DNA of 64,000 bases, taken from Ancylobacter sp. IITR112 (GTDB lineage Bacteria; Pseudomonadota; Alphaproteobacteria; Rhizobiales; Xanthobacteraceae). Location: positions 372,001 to 436,000 of the forward strand of contig NZ_JBGCUS010000001.1 in the NCBI RefSeq assembly GCF_041415945.1. The letters run 5' to 3'. A program made the position numbers and the translations under genes. The notes beneath the pieces are model-generated. The model was given only the letters and a program-made list of their open reading frames with translations, had not been told where the DNA came from and searched no databases. This document shows positions 54,759 through 63,823 of this stretch, piece after piece. Numbering within the stretch: position 1 is the first letter of the stretch; each line of letters starts with the position of its first letter.

Positions 54759-57298
54759 TGGCACTTTTGTACCGTTTGTCGCGCGGCATCCTCATCGCCG
54801 CGCTGCTGCTCGCCGCCTTTGGCGCGAAGGCGCAGTCCCCGGAGCCGGTGGCCGCCCCCGCCTTCGACATGCAGGATGGGGCTGAGGACGCCATCGCGAC
54901 GCCGGCCGCCATGGCGCCGACGGCGGCGCCCTTCAGCATGACGGCCCCGAGCCCCTCCAGCGCCTCCCCGGCTTCGCCCGGTGCCGGCGCACCCGGCTAT
55001 GCGGCACCGTTCCAGATGCTGCCGGGTCAGCCGGTCGCCACGGCGTCGGCCACGACCAACGAACCGGAAACGAGGACGCCCGACCGGTTCATCGTTCCGC
55101 TTCAGCGTCTTCGCCTCGAGGGAGAGGCGATGGGGCGCGGCTGGGTGACGTATTTCACCCAGCAGGAGGTGGAGCGCCCGGCGACCCTGCTCATCGGCTA
55201 TGTCAACGCCATCTATGTCATGCCGGAACGCTCGCGGCTGCGGGTGACGATCAACGGCCAGCTCGTGGCCGAAATCCCGATCGCATCGCCGCAAGGGCCG
55301 ACGCAGGTGATGGCGGCGATACCCGCCGGCGTGCTGCGGGCGGGCGGCAATCTCATCCGTTTCGACATGCAGGCGGTGCACCGCACCGATTGTTCGATCG
55401 ACTCCACCTATGATCTATGGATGGAGATCGACAATGCGCTGACCGGCGTGGACTTCGACGGCGGGCCCATTCCATCGCCCGCCACGGTCGAGGATCTTCC
55501 CGCCATCGGCATCGACGTCCGCGGCACGACCCACATCCGTTTCATTCATAATGGGCCGATCGAGCCCCATCACAGCGACCGCCTCCTGCTCGCCGCGCAG
55601 GCATTGAGCCAGCGTGGGCGCTACTCCCACACCGTGGTGACGATCGTCGGGCCGGATGCCGCTCCCGCCGGTCCGGGAACGCTGAATGTGGTGGTGGGGC
55701 TGCCGGAAGACCTGCGCAGCGCGCTGGTCGTTCCCCCCTCGCTGGTCGGCGGGCAGCCTTTGGTGCGCTTTGTCAACGACAGTCGGATCGGCGGCACGGT
55801 TCTCCTGCTCGGCGGCGAGACCGGGCGCGCGGTGGAAGCGGCGATCGAGCGCGTGACCTCCGGCGGCGGGCAGATCGAGGATCGCAACAAGCTGAAGATT
55901 TCCAGCCGCTTCGCGCCGGACCCGCCCTTCTTCACCGGCGCGGGAAGCGTGCGCTTCTCCGAAATAGGCGTGATGACGCAGGAATTCTCCGGCCGGCGGC
56001 TGCAACTGCGCTTCCCGATCGGCCTGCCGGCCGATTTTTACGGTTCCGCCAATGGCCAGGCACGCATTCTGCTCGATGCGGCCTATGCGCCCAGCGTGCG
56101 CCCGGGAAGCCAGCTTTCCGTCTATGTGAACGGTTCTCTCGCCTCATCCTACATGCTCACCGACCGGCATGGCGGGCTGATGGAGCGGAAGGTCATCAAG
56201 ATTCCGCTGACGCATTTTCGCGCCGGGCTTAACCGCATCTGGATCGAGGTGATGCTGGATGTCGACAGCGACAGGATCTGCGGTCCCGGCGCCACGCTGG
56301 CGCATGACAAGCGCTTCGTGGTGTTCGATTCCAGCGAGTTCGTCATGGACGACTTCGCCCGGATCGGCACGAGCCCCAATCTGGCGGCCTTCTTCGGCGG
56401 AGGCTTTCCCTATCTCGATTCCCCTCCACCCGTCGCGGTGGTGATGCGCCACGACGCCGCGACCGTCGCGGCGGCGGCGACCATCCTGGCCCGGCTGGCC
56501 TTCGCCCATGAGCACCTGACGCCGGTCGACACCACGCCCGCGCCGGCCTCGCTCAGCCGCCGCCCGGTCCTCTTCCTTGGCGACATCAACCAGATGTCTC
56601 CGGAGGTGCTTCGTCAGGTCGGCGTGGTGGACGCCAGCAAGATACGCTGGCGCACGGAGCGCGAGGACGACCCGTCCACCGCGGCGGGCGCGCTGTTCCG
56701 GCAGGAAGGACTCGTGCCCCCGTCCGACGCCTTGCCGATGGTCGACAATTCCGTGCGGGTGCGCTCAGGCTCCGGCAATGAGGCCATTTTCGACCGCTGG
56801 CGCGACCAGGTTGCCGAGGGGAGCAGCATCAGTGCCGAATTGCTCCATTTCCAGAAATGGATTGCCAGTACCTTCGGCCTCTCTCTCGATTTCTCCGGGG
56901 GGGGCGCCGCCGATCCCTTCAATCCTCCGCCGAACACCTCGATCCTGGTGGCGCAGGGCTTCGCGCCGAACAGCGACGCGGTCTGGACGTTGATCGCGGG
57001 GCGCACGGCGGAAAGCTTCGAGGCGGCCATCGACGAATTCACCGTGCCGGAATATTGGGCGAAGATTTATGGCCAGGCGGTGGCTTTCGACGCCGCCACC
57101 GGGCAGATGGACATCCGGGTGCCGGCCAATCGCCGGTTCATTGTCACCGAGCCGTTGACCCCGTCCAATCTGCGGCTCATCGCCGCCAATTGGCTGTCGC
57201 TCAACATCGTCACTTACGCCGTGGTCCTGGTCCTATGCTGTATCGGCTTCGCCATCGTCACCAGCCTGCTGCTGCGCCGCACCGGGCGGCGCGCGTGA
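54755..57298 (+). CDS. bcsB: Cellulose synthase periplasmic subunit
   Basis: An 847-residue protein with a signal peptide (LSRGILIAALLLAAFGAKAQ) and a low-complexity Ala/Pro/Ser region to about 110. Alternating carbohydrate-binding and flavodoxin-like domains then lead to a single C-terminal membrane anchor (IVTYAVVLVLCCIGFAIVTSLLL). VHRTDCSIDSTYDLWMEI and FDSSEFVMDDF are BcsB hallmarks. It guides the nascent glucan through the periplasm and is needed for BcsA activity. The first of two adjacent ATG codons overlaps the bcsA stop. Confidence 0.94.
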   Translation: MMALLYRLSRGILIAALLLAAFGAKAQSPEPVAAPAFDMQDGAEDAIATPAAMAPTAAPFSMTAPSPSSASPASPGAGAPGYAAPFQMLPGQPVATASATTNEPETRTPDRFIVPLQRLRLEGEAMGRGWVTYFTQQEVERPATLLIGYVNAIYVMPERSRLRVTINGQLVAEIPIASPQGPTQVMAAIPAGVLRAGGNLIRFDMQAVHRTDCSIDSTYDLWMEIDNALTGVDFDGGPIPSPATVEDLPAIGIDVRGTTHIRFIHNGPIEPHHSDRLLLAAQALSQRGRYSHTVVTIVGPDAAPAGPGTLNVVVGLPEDLRSALVVPPSLVGGQPLVRFVNDSRIGGTVLLLGGETGRAVEAAIERVTSGGGQIEDRNKLKISSRFAPDPPFFTGAGSVRFSEIGVMTQEFSGRRLQLRFPIGLPADFYGSANGQARILLDAAYAPSVRPGSQLSVYVNGSLASSYMLTDRHGGLMERKVIKIPLTHFRAGLNRIWIEVMLDVDSDRICGPGATLAHDKRFVVFDSSEFVMDDFARIGTSPNLAAFFGGGFPYLDSPPPVAVVMRHDAATVAAAATILARLAFAHEHLTPVDTTPAPASLSRRPVLFLGDINQMSPEVLRQVGVVDASKIRWRTEREDDPSTAAGALFRQEGLVPPSDALPMVDNSVRVRSGSGNEAIFDRWRDQVAEGSSISAELLHFQKWIASTFGLSLDFSGGGAADPFNPPPNTSILVAQGFAPNSDAVWTLIAGRTAESFEAAIDEFTVPEYWAKIYGQAVAFDAATGQMDIRVPANRRFIVTEPLTPSNLRLIAANWLSLNIVTYAVVLVLCCIGFAIVTSLLLRRTGRRA

Positions 57299-58374
57299 GG
57301 GCGCGCCGGCGCGCCGGCGGCTGTCGCGCGGCGCTTTTGGCGCTGGCGGCGTGCCTTCTCGCCCCCTGTGCCTCGGCAAAGGAGCCGGCCGGCATGATCT
57401 CCCGCGACGACTGGGCTGCCTATTCCACCCGCTTCGTGGATCCCAGTGGCCGGGTCATCGACGACGCCAATGGCCGGATCAGTCACTCCGAAGGGCAGGG
57501 CTATGGCATGCTGCTCGCCTATCTCGCGGGCGACAAGGCAGGTTTCGAACGGATATGGACCTTCACCCGCACCGAATTGCTGATCCGCGACGACGGTCTC
57601 GCCGCCTGGCGCTGGGATCCCAAGGCCGACCCGCACGTCACCGACATCAATGTCGCCAGCGATGGCGACATTCTCATCGCCTATGCGCTCGCCCGCGCGG
57701 GCGAAGCGTGGAACATGCCGGATTATGTGCGCAGCGCCACCCGCATCGCGCAGGCGCTCGGCCGGCAGGTGGTCCGGCGCGAGGGTGGGCGGCTGGTGCT
57801 GCTGCCGGGCGTGACCGGCTTCTCGGCCGGTGAGCGGCCCGACGGACCGGTGCTGAACCTGTCCTACTGGATTTTCGAAGCCTTCCCGGTGCTCGCCCGG
57901 CTTGCCCCCGAGGTGGACTGGGCGGGTCTGGCCGCCTCTGGCCGGGAGTTGCTTTCCGAGGCCCGCCTCGGCCCGGCCAAGCTGCCGCCCGATTGGATTT
58001 CCGCGCCGGCAGACCGCCCGCTGGCGCCCGCGGAAGGGTTCGAGCCGGTCTTTGGTTACAATTCATTAAGGATAGTTCTTTACCTTCTGCGTGCCGGCAT
58101 CACCGATGCCGGTGTTGAGAAATCCGTTCTCAACAACTGGATGGTGCAGAATGGCGGGATGCCTGCAATCGTGAACATCCCGACCGGCAAGCCGCTGGCT
58201 CGGCTGGCGGAGCCGGGCTACCGCATGCTGGCGGCGACGCTGGCCTGCGCGATTGACGGCACGGTCATTCCGGCGGAGCTGCGGCGTCTGCAGCCAAGCC
58301 AGTATTACCCGTCGACCCTTTATCTCCTGAGCCTGTCGCTGGTGAGTGAGAAATATCCGACATGTCTTCGCTGA
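57295..58374 (+). CDS. bcsZ: Periplasmic endo-beta-1,4-glucanase (GH8)
   Basis: A 359-residue family 8 hydrolase that trims non-crystalline cellulose during synthesis. It begins with GTG overlapping the bcsB stop. The signal peptide is rich in Ala and Leu (AALLALAACLLAPCASA). The proton donor is E66 in the hallmark SEGQGYGMLLAYL. DINVASDGDILIAYALARA contains the conserved Asp residues. FGYNSLRIVLYLL matches the C-terminal block. It overlaps the next gene by 13 bases, so all four bcs genes are translationally linked. Confidence 0.94.
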   Translation: MRARRRAGGCRAALLALAACLLAPCASAKEPAGMISRDDWAAYSTRFVDPSGRVIDDANGRISHSEGQGYGMLLAYLAGDKAGFERIWTFTRTELLIRDDGLAAWRWDPKADPHVTDINVASDGDILIAYALARAGEAWNMPDYVRSATRIAQALGRQVVRREGGRLVLLPGVTGFSAGERPDGPVLNLSYWIFEAFPVLARLAPEVDWAGLAASGRELLSEARLGPAKLPPDWISAPADRPLAPAEGFEPVFGYNSLRIVLYLLRAGITDAGVEKSVLNNWMVQNGGMPAIVNIPTGKPLARLAEPGYRMLAATLACAIDGTVIPAELRRLQPSQYYPSTLYLLSLSLVSEKYPTCLR

Positions 58375-60476
58375 GGGTAGTCTTGCTGGTCCTGCTTGGG
58401 GCGGTCGCCGTCCCGGCCATCGGACAGCAATTGACCTCGCCCTCGCCAGCCGAGAATGCCGGCGCTTCCGGTGAAGCCGCCACAGCGCCCAAGGTCGATG
58501 AATCCGCGCTGCGCTTCTTCGCGGCGCAGGGTGACAGCCAGCGGCTCGACGCCGAGATCGCCCGGCTTAAGGCGCTTTATCCCAACTGGCAGCCGCCCAA
58601 GGACCTGTTCAGCCCGACACCGGATCAGGATCCCGAACTCGCCCGTCTGTGGCAGCTCTTCGCCGAAGGCAAGTTTTCCGACATTCGCGCCGCCATCGCT
58701 CAGCGCCAGGCGGCGGAGCCGGGCTGGCAGCCGCCGGCCGATCTCCTCACCCGGCTCGACGAGGGCGAGGCCGCTCGGCGGCTGGTCAACGCCTCGGAGG
58801 CCAAGCAATGGGCGTCCGTCCTGCGCATCGCCACCGATACGCCCGGCATGCTCGTCTGCGCCAATATGGATGTGCTGTGGCGGGTGGCCGAGGCCTTCGT
58901 GCGCTCCGGGGAGCCTCAGCGCGCCAAGGATCTCTATATCTATATCCTCACCACCTGCCCGAACTCGCAGGAACGCCTCGCCACCGCGCAGAAGGCGATG
59001 CAGCTTCTCGACGGCGCCAATCTCGATGCCGTGCTCGCCCGCGCCAATCCTGACACCATGCCTGAACTCGCCGGCCTGCGTGAAGATCTCCTGCGTCTGC
59101 AGGTTGGCCGTGCCGCGCAGGACGTGTCGGTCACTATATCCCCCGGCGACCTCGCCGAACTGGAGCAACTGGCACGTAACGGTTCCGTCGCTGACGACGC
59201 GCTGGTGCTCGGCTGGTATGCATTCCGGCGCGGCGAGGCGGCGAAGGCGGTCGACTGGTTCAAGCTGGCGCTGGACCGGCAGGGCGGAGCCTCGGCCGCC
59301 GAGGGCTATGTGCTGGCGCTCGCGGCAACAGGCCGCGCGCAGGAGGCGGAACCGATCGCCTATCAATGGCGCGATGCTGGCGACGGCAACCGCGCCGCCT
59401 ATATCGACCTCATGACCGGCCTGCTGGCGGCCTCACCGCCGCCGCGTCTCGACCAGTCGGTGGTCGCCCGCTTTGCTCCTGTGGTCCAGGCGGCCAAGTC
59501 GGCCGCGGGTGCGCAGGCTCTGGGCTGGTACGCCTACAATACCGGGCAGATCCGCACCGCCGCCTCCTGGTTCCGTACCGCCGTGCAGTGGGCGCCGCAG
59601 GACGAAGTCTCGGCCTATGGGCTGGCGCTCGCCAGCGCACGGCTGAAGGACAATGCCACTCTCGACGCCATCGCCGGAAATTGGGCCGGAAAGTCCGAGC
59701 GTATCCTCGCTTTGGCCTCGCCGGCGACTCGCCGCAAGCTGGCGCGCGCTGTGCCGGCGACGGCGCCGCTGCCCCCGGCCGCTGCGCCGCTCCCCCTGTC
59801 GCGGCCGCAATCGTCGACCGTGACGCCGGCCCTCGCCTCGGCCGGCGCGCTGGCGGCGCCGATGCCCCTTGCCGACGCCGCCAGTGGTGACGGTGCCGGC
59901 ACTGTTTCCAGCCGGGGGCCCGCGGCCTCGATGCTGGCGACGGGGGCGCCGTGTTCCGGCGCCGGGGAGGCGGCTTTCCGCGCCGGTCGCCTGTCGGCGG
60001 GGGAGGCCGTCGCGCGTGGCTGGTGCCTGCTCGAACTCGACCGTCCACGCGAAGCGATCGACGCCTTCGATGTCGGCGTTCGCGACGGGGTGGGGCGGAC
60101 GGCCGAAGATGCCGCTTATGGCAAGTCTCTGGCCTATCTGCGCCTGGGCCTGACCAACCAGGCACAGGTGGCCGCCATCGAAACGCCGCTGCCACCGGCG
60201 CGGGCCGCGGAGCTGAGCGCGGACCTTCTCGCCCAACGCGCGATCGCCGCTTATCGCGATGCGCGCTATGTCGAGGCGATCCTGGCGCTTGACGAGCGCA
60301 GCCGCCTGGTCCCCGAGCAGCAGGATCTGATGATGATCCGGGGCTGGTCCTACTTCCAGCTCCGGGACTTCATCTCGGCCCGGCGCATCTTCACCGCGCT
60401 GCGTGCCGCCGGCTATCCGGAAGCCGGCGCCGGCATCGACGCCATCATGGCCGCGACCCGCCAGTGGCGCAGCTAG
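58362..60476 (+). CDS. bcsK: Periplasmic TPR protein of the cellulose operon (BcsK-like)
   Basis: A 704-residue protein with a signal peptide (VVLLVLLGAVAVPAIGQ). Helical repeats of TPR type cover about 45-470 and 530-700, for example LGWYAFRRGEAAKAVDWFKLALD and LGWYAYNTGQIRTAASWFRTAV. A Pro/Ala-rich linker lies at about 460-530. It corresponds to the periplasmic half of BcsC but ends without the outer-membrane barrel, which is the definition of BcsK in type III operons. It may scaffold the glucan or recruit a separate outer-membrane exit. Confidence 0.82.
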   Translation: MSSLRVVLLVLLGAVAVPAIGQQLTSPSPAENAGASGEAATAPKVDESALRFFAAQGDSQRLDAEIARLKALYPNWQPPKDLFSPTPDQDPELARLWQLFAEGKFSDIRAAIAQRQAAEPGWQPPADLLTRLDEGEAARRLVNASEAKQWASVLRIATDTPGMLVCANMDVLWRVAEAFVRSGEPQRAKDLYIYILTTCPNSQERLATAQKAMQLLDGANLDAVLARANPDTMPELAGLREDLLRLQVGRAAQDVSVTISPGDLAELEQLARNGSVADDALVLGWYAFRRGEAAKAVDWFKLALDRQGGASAAEGYVLALAATGRAQEAEPIAYQWRDAGDGNRAAYIDLMTGLLAASPPPRLDQSVVARFAPVVQAAKSAAGAQALGWYAYNTGQIRTAASWFRTAVQWAPQDEVSAYGLALASARLKDNATLDAIAGNWAGKSERILALASPATRRKLARAVPATAPLPPAAAPLPLSRPQSSTVTPALASAGALAAPMPLADAASGDGAGTVSSRGPAASMLATGAPCSGAGEAAFRAGRLSAGEAVARGWCLLELDRPREAIDAFDVGVRDGVGRTAEDAAYGKSLAYLRLGLTNQAQVAAIETPLPPARAAELSADLLAQRAIAAYRDARYVEAILALDERSRLVPEQQDLMMIRGWSYFQLRDFISARRIFTALRAAGYPEAGAGIDAIMAATRQWRS

Positions 60477-60478
60477 AT

Positions 60479-60541
60479 CAATTCCCGCAAAAATGCCCGG
60501 CGGTCTTGGATTCGAGATGCGTATAATCAGAGAGTGGGAGC
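60479..60541. repeat. RIME-like intergenic repeat, copy C
   Basis: It aligns with 8849-8912 over its whole length (CAATTCCCGCAAAAATGCCC, GGCGGTCTTGGATT, GTATAATCAGAGAGT). It begins just after the bcsK stop and runs into the hairpin at 60539-60574. Confidence 0.6.
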
Positions 60542-60574
60542 AGTTCTGGTGAATATGGATTCACCAGAACTGCT
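60539..60574. terminator. 16-bp perfect hairpin between bcsK and the malic enzyme gene
   Basis: AGCAGTTCTGGTGAAT (60539-60554) pairs exactly with ATTCACCAGAACTGCT (60559-60574) around ATGG. It lies between two convergent genes and is followed by TTTAG on the plus strand. A bidirectional terminator is likely for the bcs operon and the malic enzyme gene. Confidence 0.75.
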
Positions 60575-60589
60575 TTAGTGCCGGCCGCG

Positions 60590-62230
60590 TCAGAGGTCGG
60601 GATAACGGGGGATGTAGGCCAGTTCGTTGATATGCGCCTCGATATCGTCCGGCCGGGGCACCCGGGCGAGGCCCTTGTCGAAGATGAGTTCGGCAATGCG
60701 CGCCGCCACATGCAGCGAGGCTTTGCGGATATCGCGCTGCGGCGGGTAGATAAGGCCCACCTCAAGATCTTCCGGCCGCACCTGCTCGGCCACCGCCTTG
60801 GCGGCGACGATGAACATGTCCTCGGTCACGCGCGTCGCCTGGGTGGCGAGCACCGCCATGCCCATGGCGGGGAAGATGTAGACATTGTTGCCCTGGCCGG
60901 GGACAAAGCGCTTGCCGTCCAGCTCCACCGGCGGGAACGGGCTGCCGCTGGCGAAGATCGCCTGGCCGTTCGACCATTTATAGGCTTCTTCCGCCGTGCA
61001 TTCCGAGCGCGAGGTCGGGTTGGAATAAGGGAAGATGATCGGCCGGGCGTTGATTTTGGACATCGCCTCGATCACCGCCTGGTTGAACAGCTTCGGCACG
61101 GTGCTGACGCCGACGATCCCGGTCGGTCGGATCGCCTCGATCGCCTCGACGAAATTGTTGATCGGCGCATGGTCATGGGCGAAGGGCTTCTGGAAGCCGG
61201 CAATGTCGTCGCGCGAATTGACCATCAGACCGTTCACATCGAACAGCCAGTTGCGCGCCCGCGCCTCGTCGATGGAGAGCCCTTCCAGCACCATCGCCTG
61301 GCTGATCAGCTCGGCGATGCCGGTGGCGGCCGAGCCGCCGCCGAGGAACAGGAAGGTCTGGTCGGTGAGCTTTTCGCCCGAGAGCTTCAGCGCGCCGTAA
61401 ATGCCCGCCACGGCGACCGCCGCCGTGCCCTGTATGTCGTCATTATAGGTGCAGATCGCGTCGCGGTAGCGCTCGAGGATCGGCACGGCGTTGATATTGG
61501 CGAAGTCTTCCCACTGCAGGCAGCAAAGCGGGTACAGTTCCGTCACCGCCGCGACGAATTCGGCGATGAACTCATCATATTCGGCGCCGCGCACGCGGTT
61601 CTGGCGCAGGCCGAGATAGAGCGGATCGTCGAGCAGCGTGCCGTTATTGGTGCCGACATCGAGCGTGATCGGCAGCGTCATCTCCGGCGGGACACCGGCG
61701 CAGACGGAGTAGAGGGCGAGCTTGCCGACGGGAATGCCCATGCCGTTCACGCCGAGATCGCCAAGGCCGAGAATGCGCTCGCCATCCGTGACGACGATGA
61801 AGCGCACGTCTTTCTGCGGCCAGTGCGACAGCACCTCTTTCAGCCGGCCCTTGAACGTGATCGGCAGATACATGCCGCGGCTCGCGCGCAGCACATGGTC
61901 GTATTTCTGGCAGGCTTCGCCCACGGTCGGTGTGTAGACCAGCGGCATGAAGGTCGCGGGGTCGGACATCAGCACCGCGTAGAACAGCGTCTCGTTGCGG
62001 GCCTGCAGGTCGCTCAGCAGCAGATATTTCTGCAGGTCATTGTCGAGCACCGAGAGCTGAAGATGGATGCGCGCCACCTGCGTCTCCAGCGTATCGGCCA
62101 CCGGCGGCAGGAAGCCCTCAAGCCCGAGCCGCGCCCGGTCCTCAAGCGAAAACGCGCTGCCGCGATTGAGCGCTGGATTGTGCAGCAGGGACGGGCCGGT
62201 AGGGATGGGCAGGGTGCCGGACGGCGACAT
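60590..62230 (-). CDS. maeA: NAD-dependent malic enzyme
   Basis: A 546-residue malic enzyme that decarboxylates malate to pyruvate, linking the TCA cycle to gluconeogenic or acetyl-CoA supply. Blocks in order are FMPLVYTPTVGEACQKYDHV, VVTDGERILGLGDLGVNGMGIPVGKLALY, LQWEDFANINAVPILERY, TYNDDIQGTAAVAVAGI and FLGGGSAATGIAELI (the dinucleotide site). No C-terminal phosphotransacetylase domain is fused, as expected for the SfcA type. NAD preference is inferred from family resemblance. It stands alone. Confidence 0.93.
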   Translation of the reverse strand: MSPSGTLPIPTGPSLLHNPALNRGSAFSLEDRARLGLEGFLPPVADTLETQVARIHLQLSVLDNDLQKYLLLSDLQARNETLFYAVLMSDPATFMPLVYTPTVGEACQKYDHVLRASRGMYLPITFKGRLKEVLSHWPQKDVRFIVVTDGERILGLGDLGVNGMGIPVGKLALYSVCAGVPPEMTLPITLDVGTNNGTLLDDPLYLGLRQNRVRGAEYDEFIAEFVAAVTELYPLCCLQWEDFANINAVPILERYRDAICTYNDDIQGTAAVAVAGIYGALKLSGEKLTDQTFLFLGGGSAATGIAELISQAMVLEGLSIDEARARNWLFDVNGLMVNSRDDIAGFQKPFAHDHAPINNFVEAIEAIRPTGIVGVSTVPKLFNQAVIEAMSKINARPIIFPYSNPTSRSECTAEEAYKWSNGQAIFASGSPFPPVELDGKRFVPGQGNNVYIFPAMGMAVLATQATRVTEDMFIVAAKAVAEQVRPEDLEVGLIYPPQRDIRKASLHVAARIAELIFDKGLARVPRPDDIEAHINELAYIPRYPDL

Positions 62231-62497
62231 GGCGTCTACTCCAAATGGGGCGTTGAAGCACTATGATACAGGCGAATGCCGCGCGCATGACACCTTGCGG
62301 CGGGCGTCTCCTTCGGCAGGGTTAATGAGCCTCCCGGCCTGCGCGCCAAGCTCCGACCGTCTTCGTCGTCTGTCAATGAGATCGGTCTGGGTGGACGGGC
62401 GAAGCGCGGAGACAGGGGCGGGAGCGCTTCATCTGGCGTGCGTCGTTCTATCGTCACGCTCCCGGCATCTGCCGTTTCATCATACCGCAGAGGAGCG

Positions 62498-63823
62498 TTA
62501 CAGAAAGGTGGTCGACCCGTCCTTTTCGGCCAGTATTCCGAGGTCGAACGGCTTCAGCGTCGTCCGGCTTTCCGCCTCGACGGCGCTGGCAAGCCGCCGC
62601 AGCGCCTCGCGTGCCTCGGGACCTGCGGTCGCGCCAAGCGTCTCCATGGTCGCCAGAAGCCGGTGCACCACCTCGGCATCGTTCATGCCGTAGCGCGCAA
62701 TGGCGGCGAGCGCTGGACAGGCAAAGTCCTGCAGCGAGACGGGTGGGGTCAGCACACGCTGCCGGCCGTTCTCGTCCGCCCGCACCGGCGCGGGCATGTC
62801 GCGCTGCGCCAGCAGGCTCAGCGCCTGGGCGAGCCGGTCGATGCAGTAGAGCGCGGTGGTCGGGTCATTGATCCCGGGGGAGAGCGCCCGCTGCGCGATC
62901 TCGACGAACCGGCGCAGCGTGAAGTTCAGGTCCTGTATGGGTGTGCGGTCCGAGCCGACGACGAACGCCTCGCGCAGCCGGTCGAGCACCTCCTGCGAGG
63001 CGCGCGCTCGCGGCGCGGCGCGCAGCACGGGCTGTTGCGCGGTAACAAAGCGGCCGGGCGGTGCGTCGATGCTGATGACCAGATCATGTTCGGCGGCGAT
63101 GCGCATCACCGCCGCGTCGTCGAGACGCTGCACATAGCCGCTGCCCGGCATGAAGAGGCCGTGCGAATCCGTCTCCAGCGCCCGGATCAGCCCGGCCGGC
63201 GGGGAGGCGTCGCGCAGTTTCGGCTCGTGGCCCATCTGGGCGGGGAACAGCCGGTCGATAACGGCCTGTGTCTCGCGCGACAGATCGGCCAGCACGGTCT
63301 CGATGCGGATCGAACTGGCGACGTGATGGATGAAATAGATGAGCACGGCGAGACTCAGCGCGGCGAGCGCGACGCCGAAGGTCACCGAGATATGTGGAAC
63401 GAAACTGGACTCCTCCGTGCCCCGCACGGTCCGCAGCACCAGCAGGCAGTAGAGGAAGGTGCTGGTGAAGGTCCCCAGCACGAGCTGGTTGCCGCGATCG
63501 CTCATGAAGCTGCGCAGCAGCCGGGGACCGAACTGCGAGGAGGCGAGCTGCAGCGTCAGCATGGTCATGGAGAAGGTGAGGCCGGCCACCGTGATCATCG
63601 AACCGGCCACCGCCGACAGCACCGCCCGTGCGCCTTCGGGGCCGAAGCCGTAGAGCCAGCCGAGGCGGTCGCTGGCATCGCTGGCGAGCGCTGTGTCGAG
63701 CCAGACGAGGGCGAAGGAAAGCCCGGTGGCACCGGCCGCCATGGTCGAGGGCAGGAACCAGAAACTGGAGCGCAGCCGATCCCAGACGCCCAGCAGCCAT
63801 GTCGGCAGAGACAGGTGTTGCAT
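62498..63823 (-). CDS. DUF2254 membrane protein
   Basis: A 441-residue protein recognised as DUF2254. The N-terminal 200 residues hold about four hydrophobic segments (FWFLPSTMAAGATGLSFALVWL; TVAGLTFSMTMLTLQLAS; NQLVLGTFTSTFLYCLLVL; ISVTFGVALAALSLAVLIYFIHH). A soluble domain then contains GVSMxxG-like blocks such as FVEIAQRALSPGINDPTTALYCIDRL. The function is unknown. A GTG start eight codons upstream (63847) is possible; I chose the ATG behind a G-rich site. No neighbour suggests a role. The 177 bases to the window end show no gene. Confidence 0.82.
   Translation of the reverse strand: MQHLSLPTWLLGVWDRLRSSFWFLPSTMAAGATGLSFALVWLDTALASDASDRLGWLYGFGPEGARAVLSAVAGSMITVAGLTFSMTMLTLQLASSQFGPRLLRSFMSDRGNQLVLGTFTSTFLYCLLVLRTVRGTEESSFVPHISVTFGVALAALSLAVLIYFIHHVASSIRIETVLADLSRETQAVIDRLFPAQMGHEPKLRDASPPAGLIRALETDSHGLFMPGSGYVQRLDDAAVMRIAAEHDLVISIDAPPGRFVTAQQPVLRAAPRARASQEVLDRLREAFVVGSDRTPIQDLNFTLRRFVEIAQRALSPGINDPTTALYCIDRLAQALSLLAQRDMPAPVRADENGRQRVLTPPVSLQDFACPALAAIARYGMNDAEVVHRLLATMETLGATAGPEAREALRRLASAVEAESRTTLKPFDLGILAEKDGSTTFL

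Noticed and set aside
62236..62457. 73-residue frame upstream of the malic enzyme gene
   Set aside because: Pro/Arg-rich composition, no ribosome site, no fold or motif; treated as non-coding. I see nothing else in 62231-62497.
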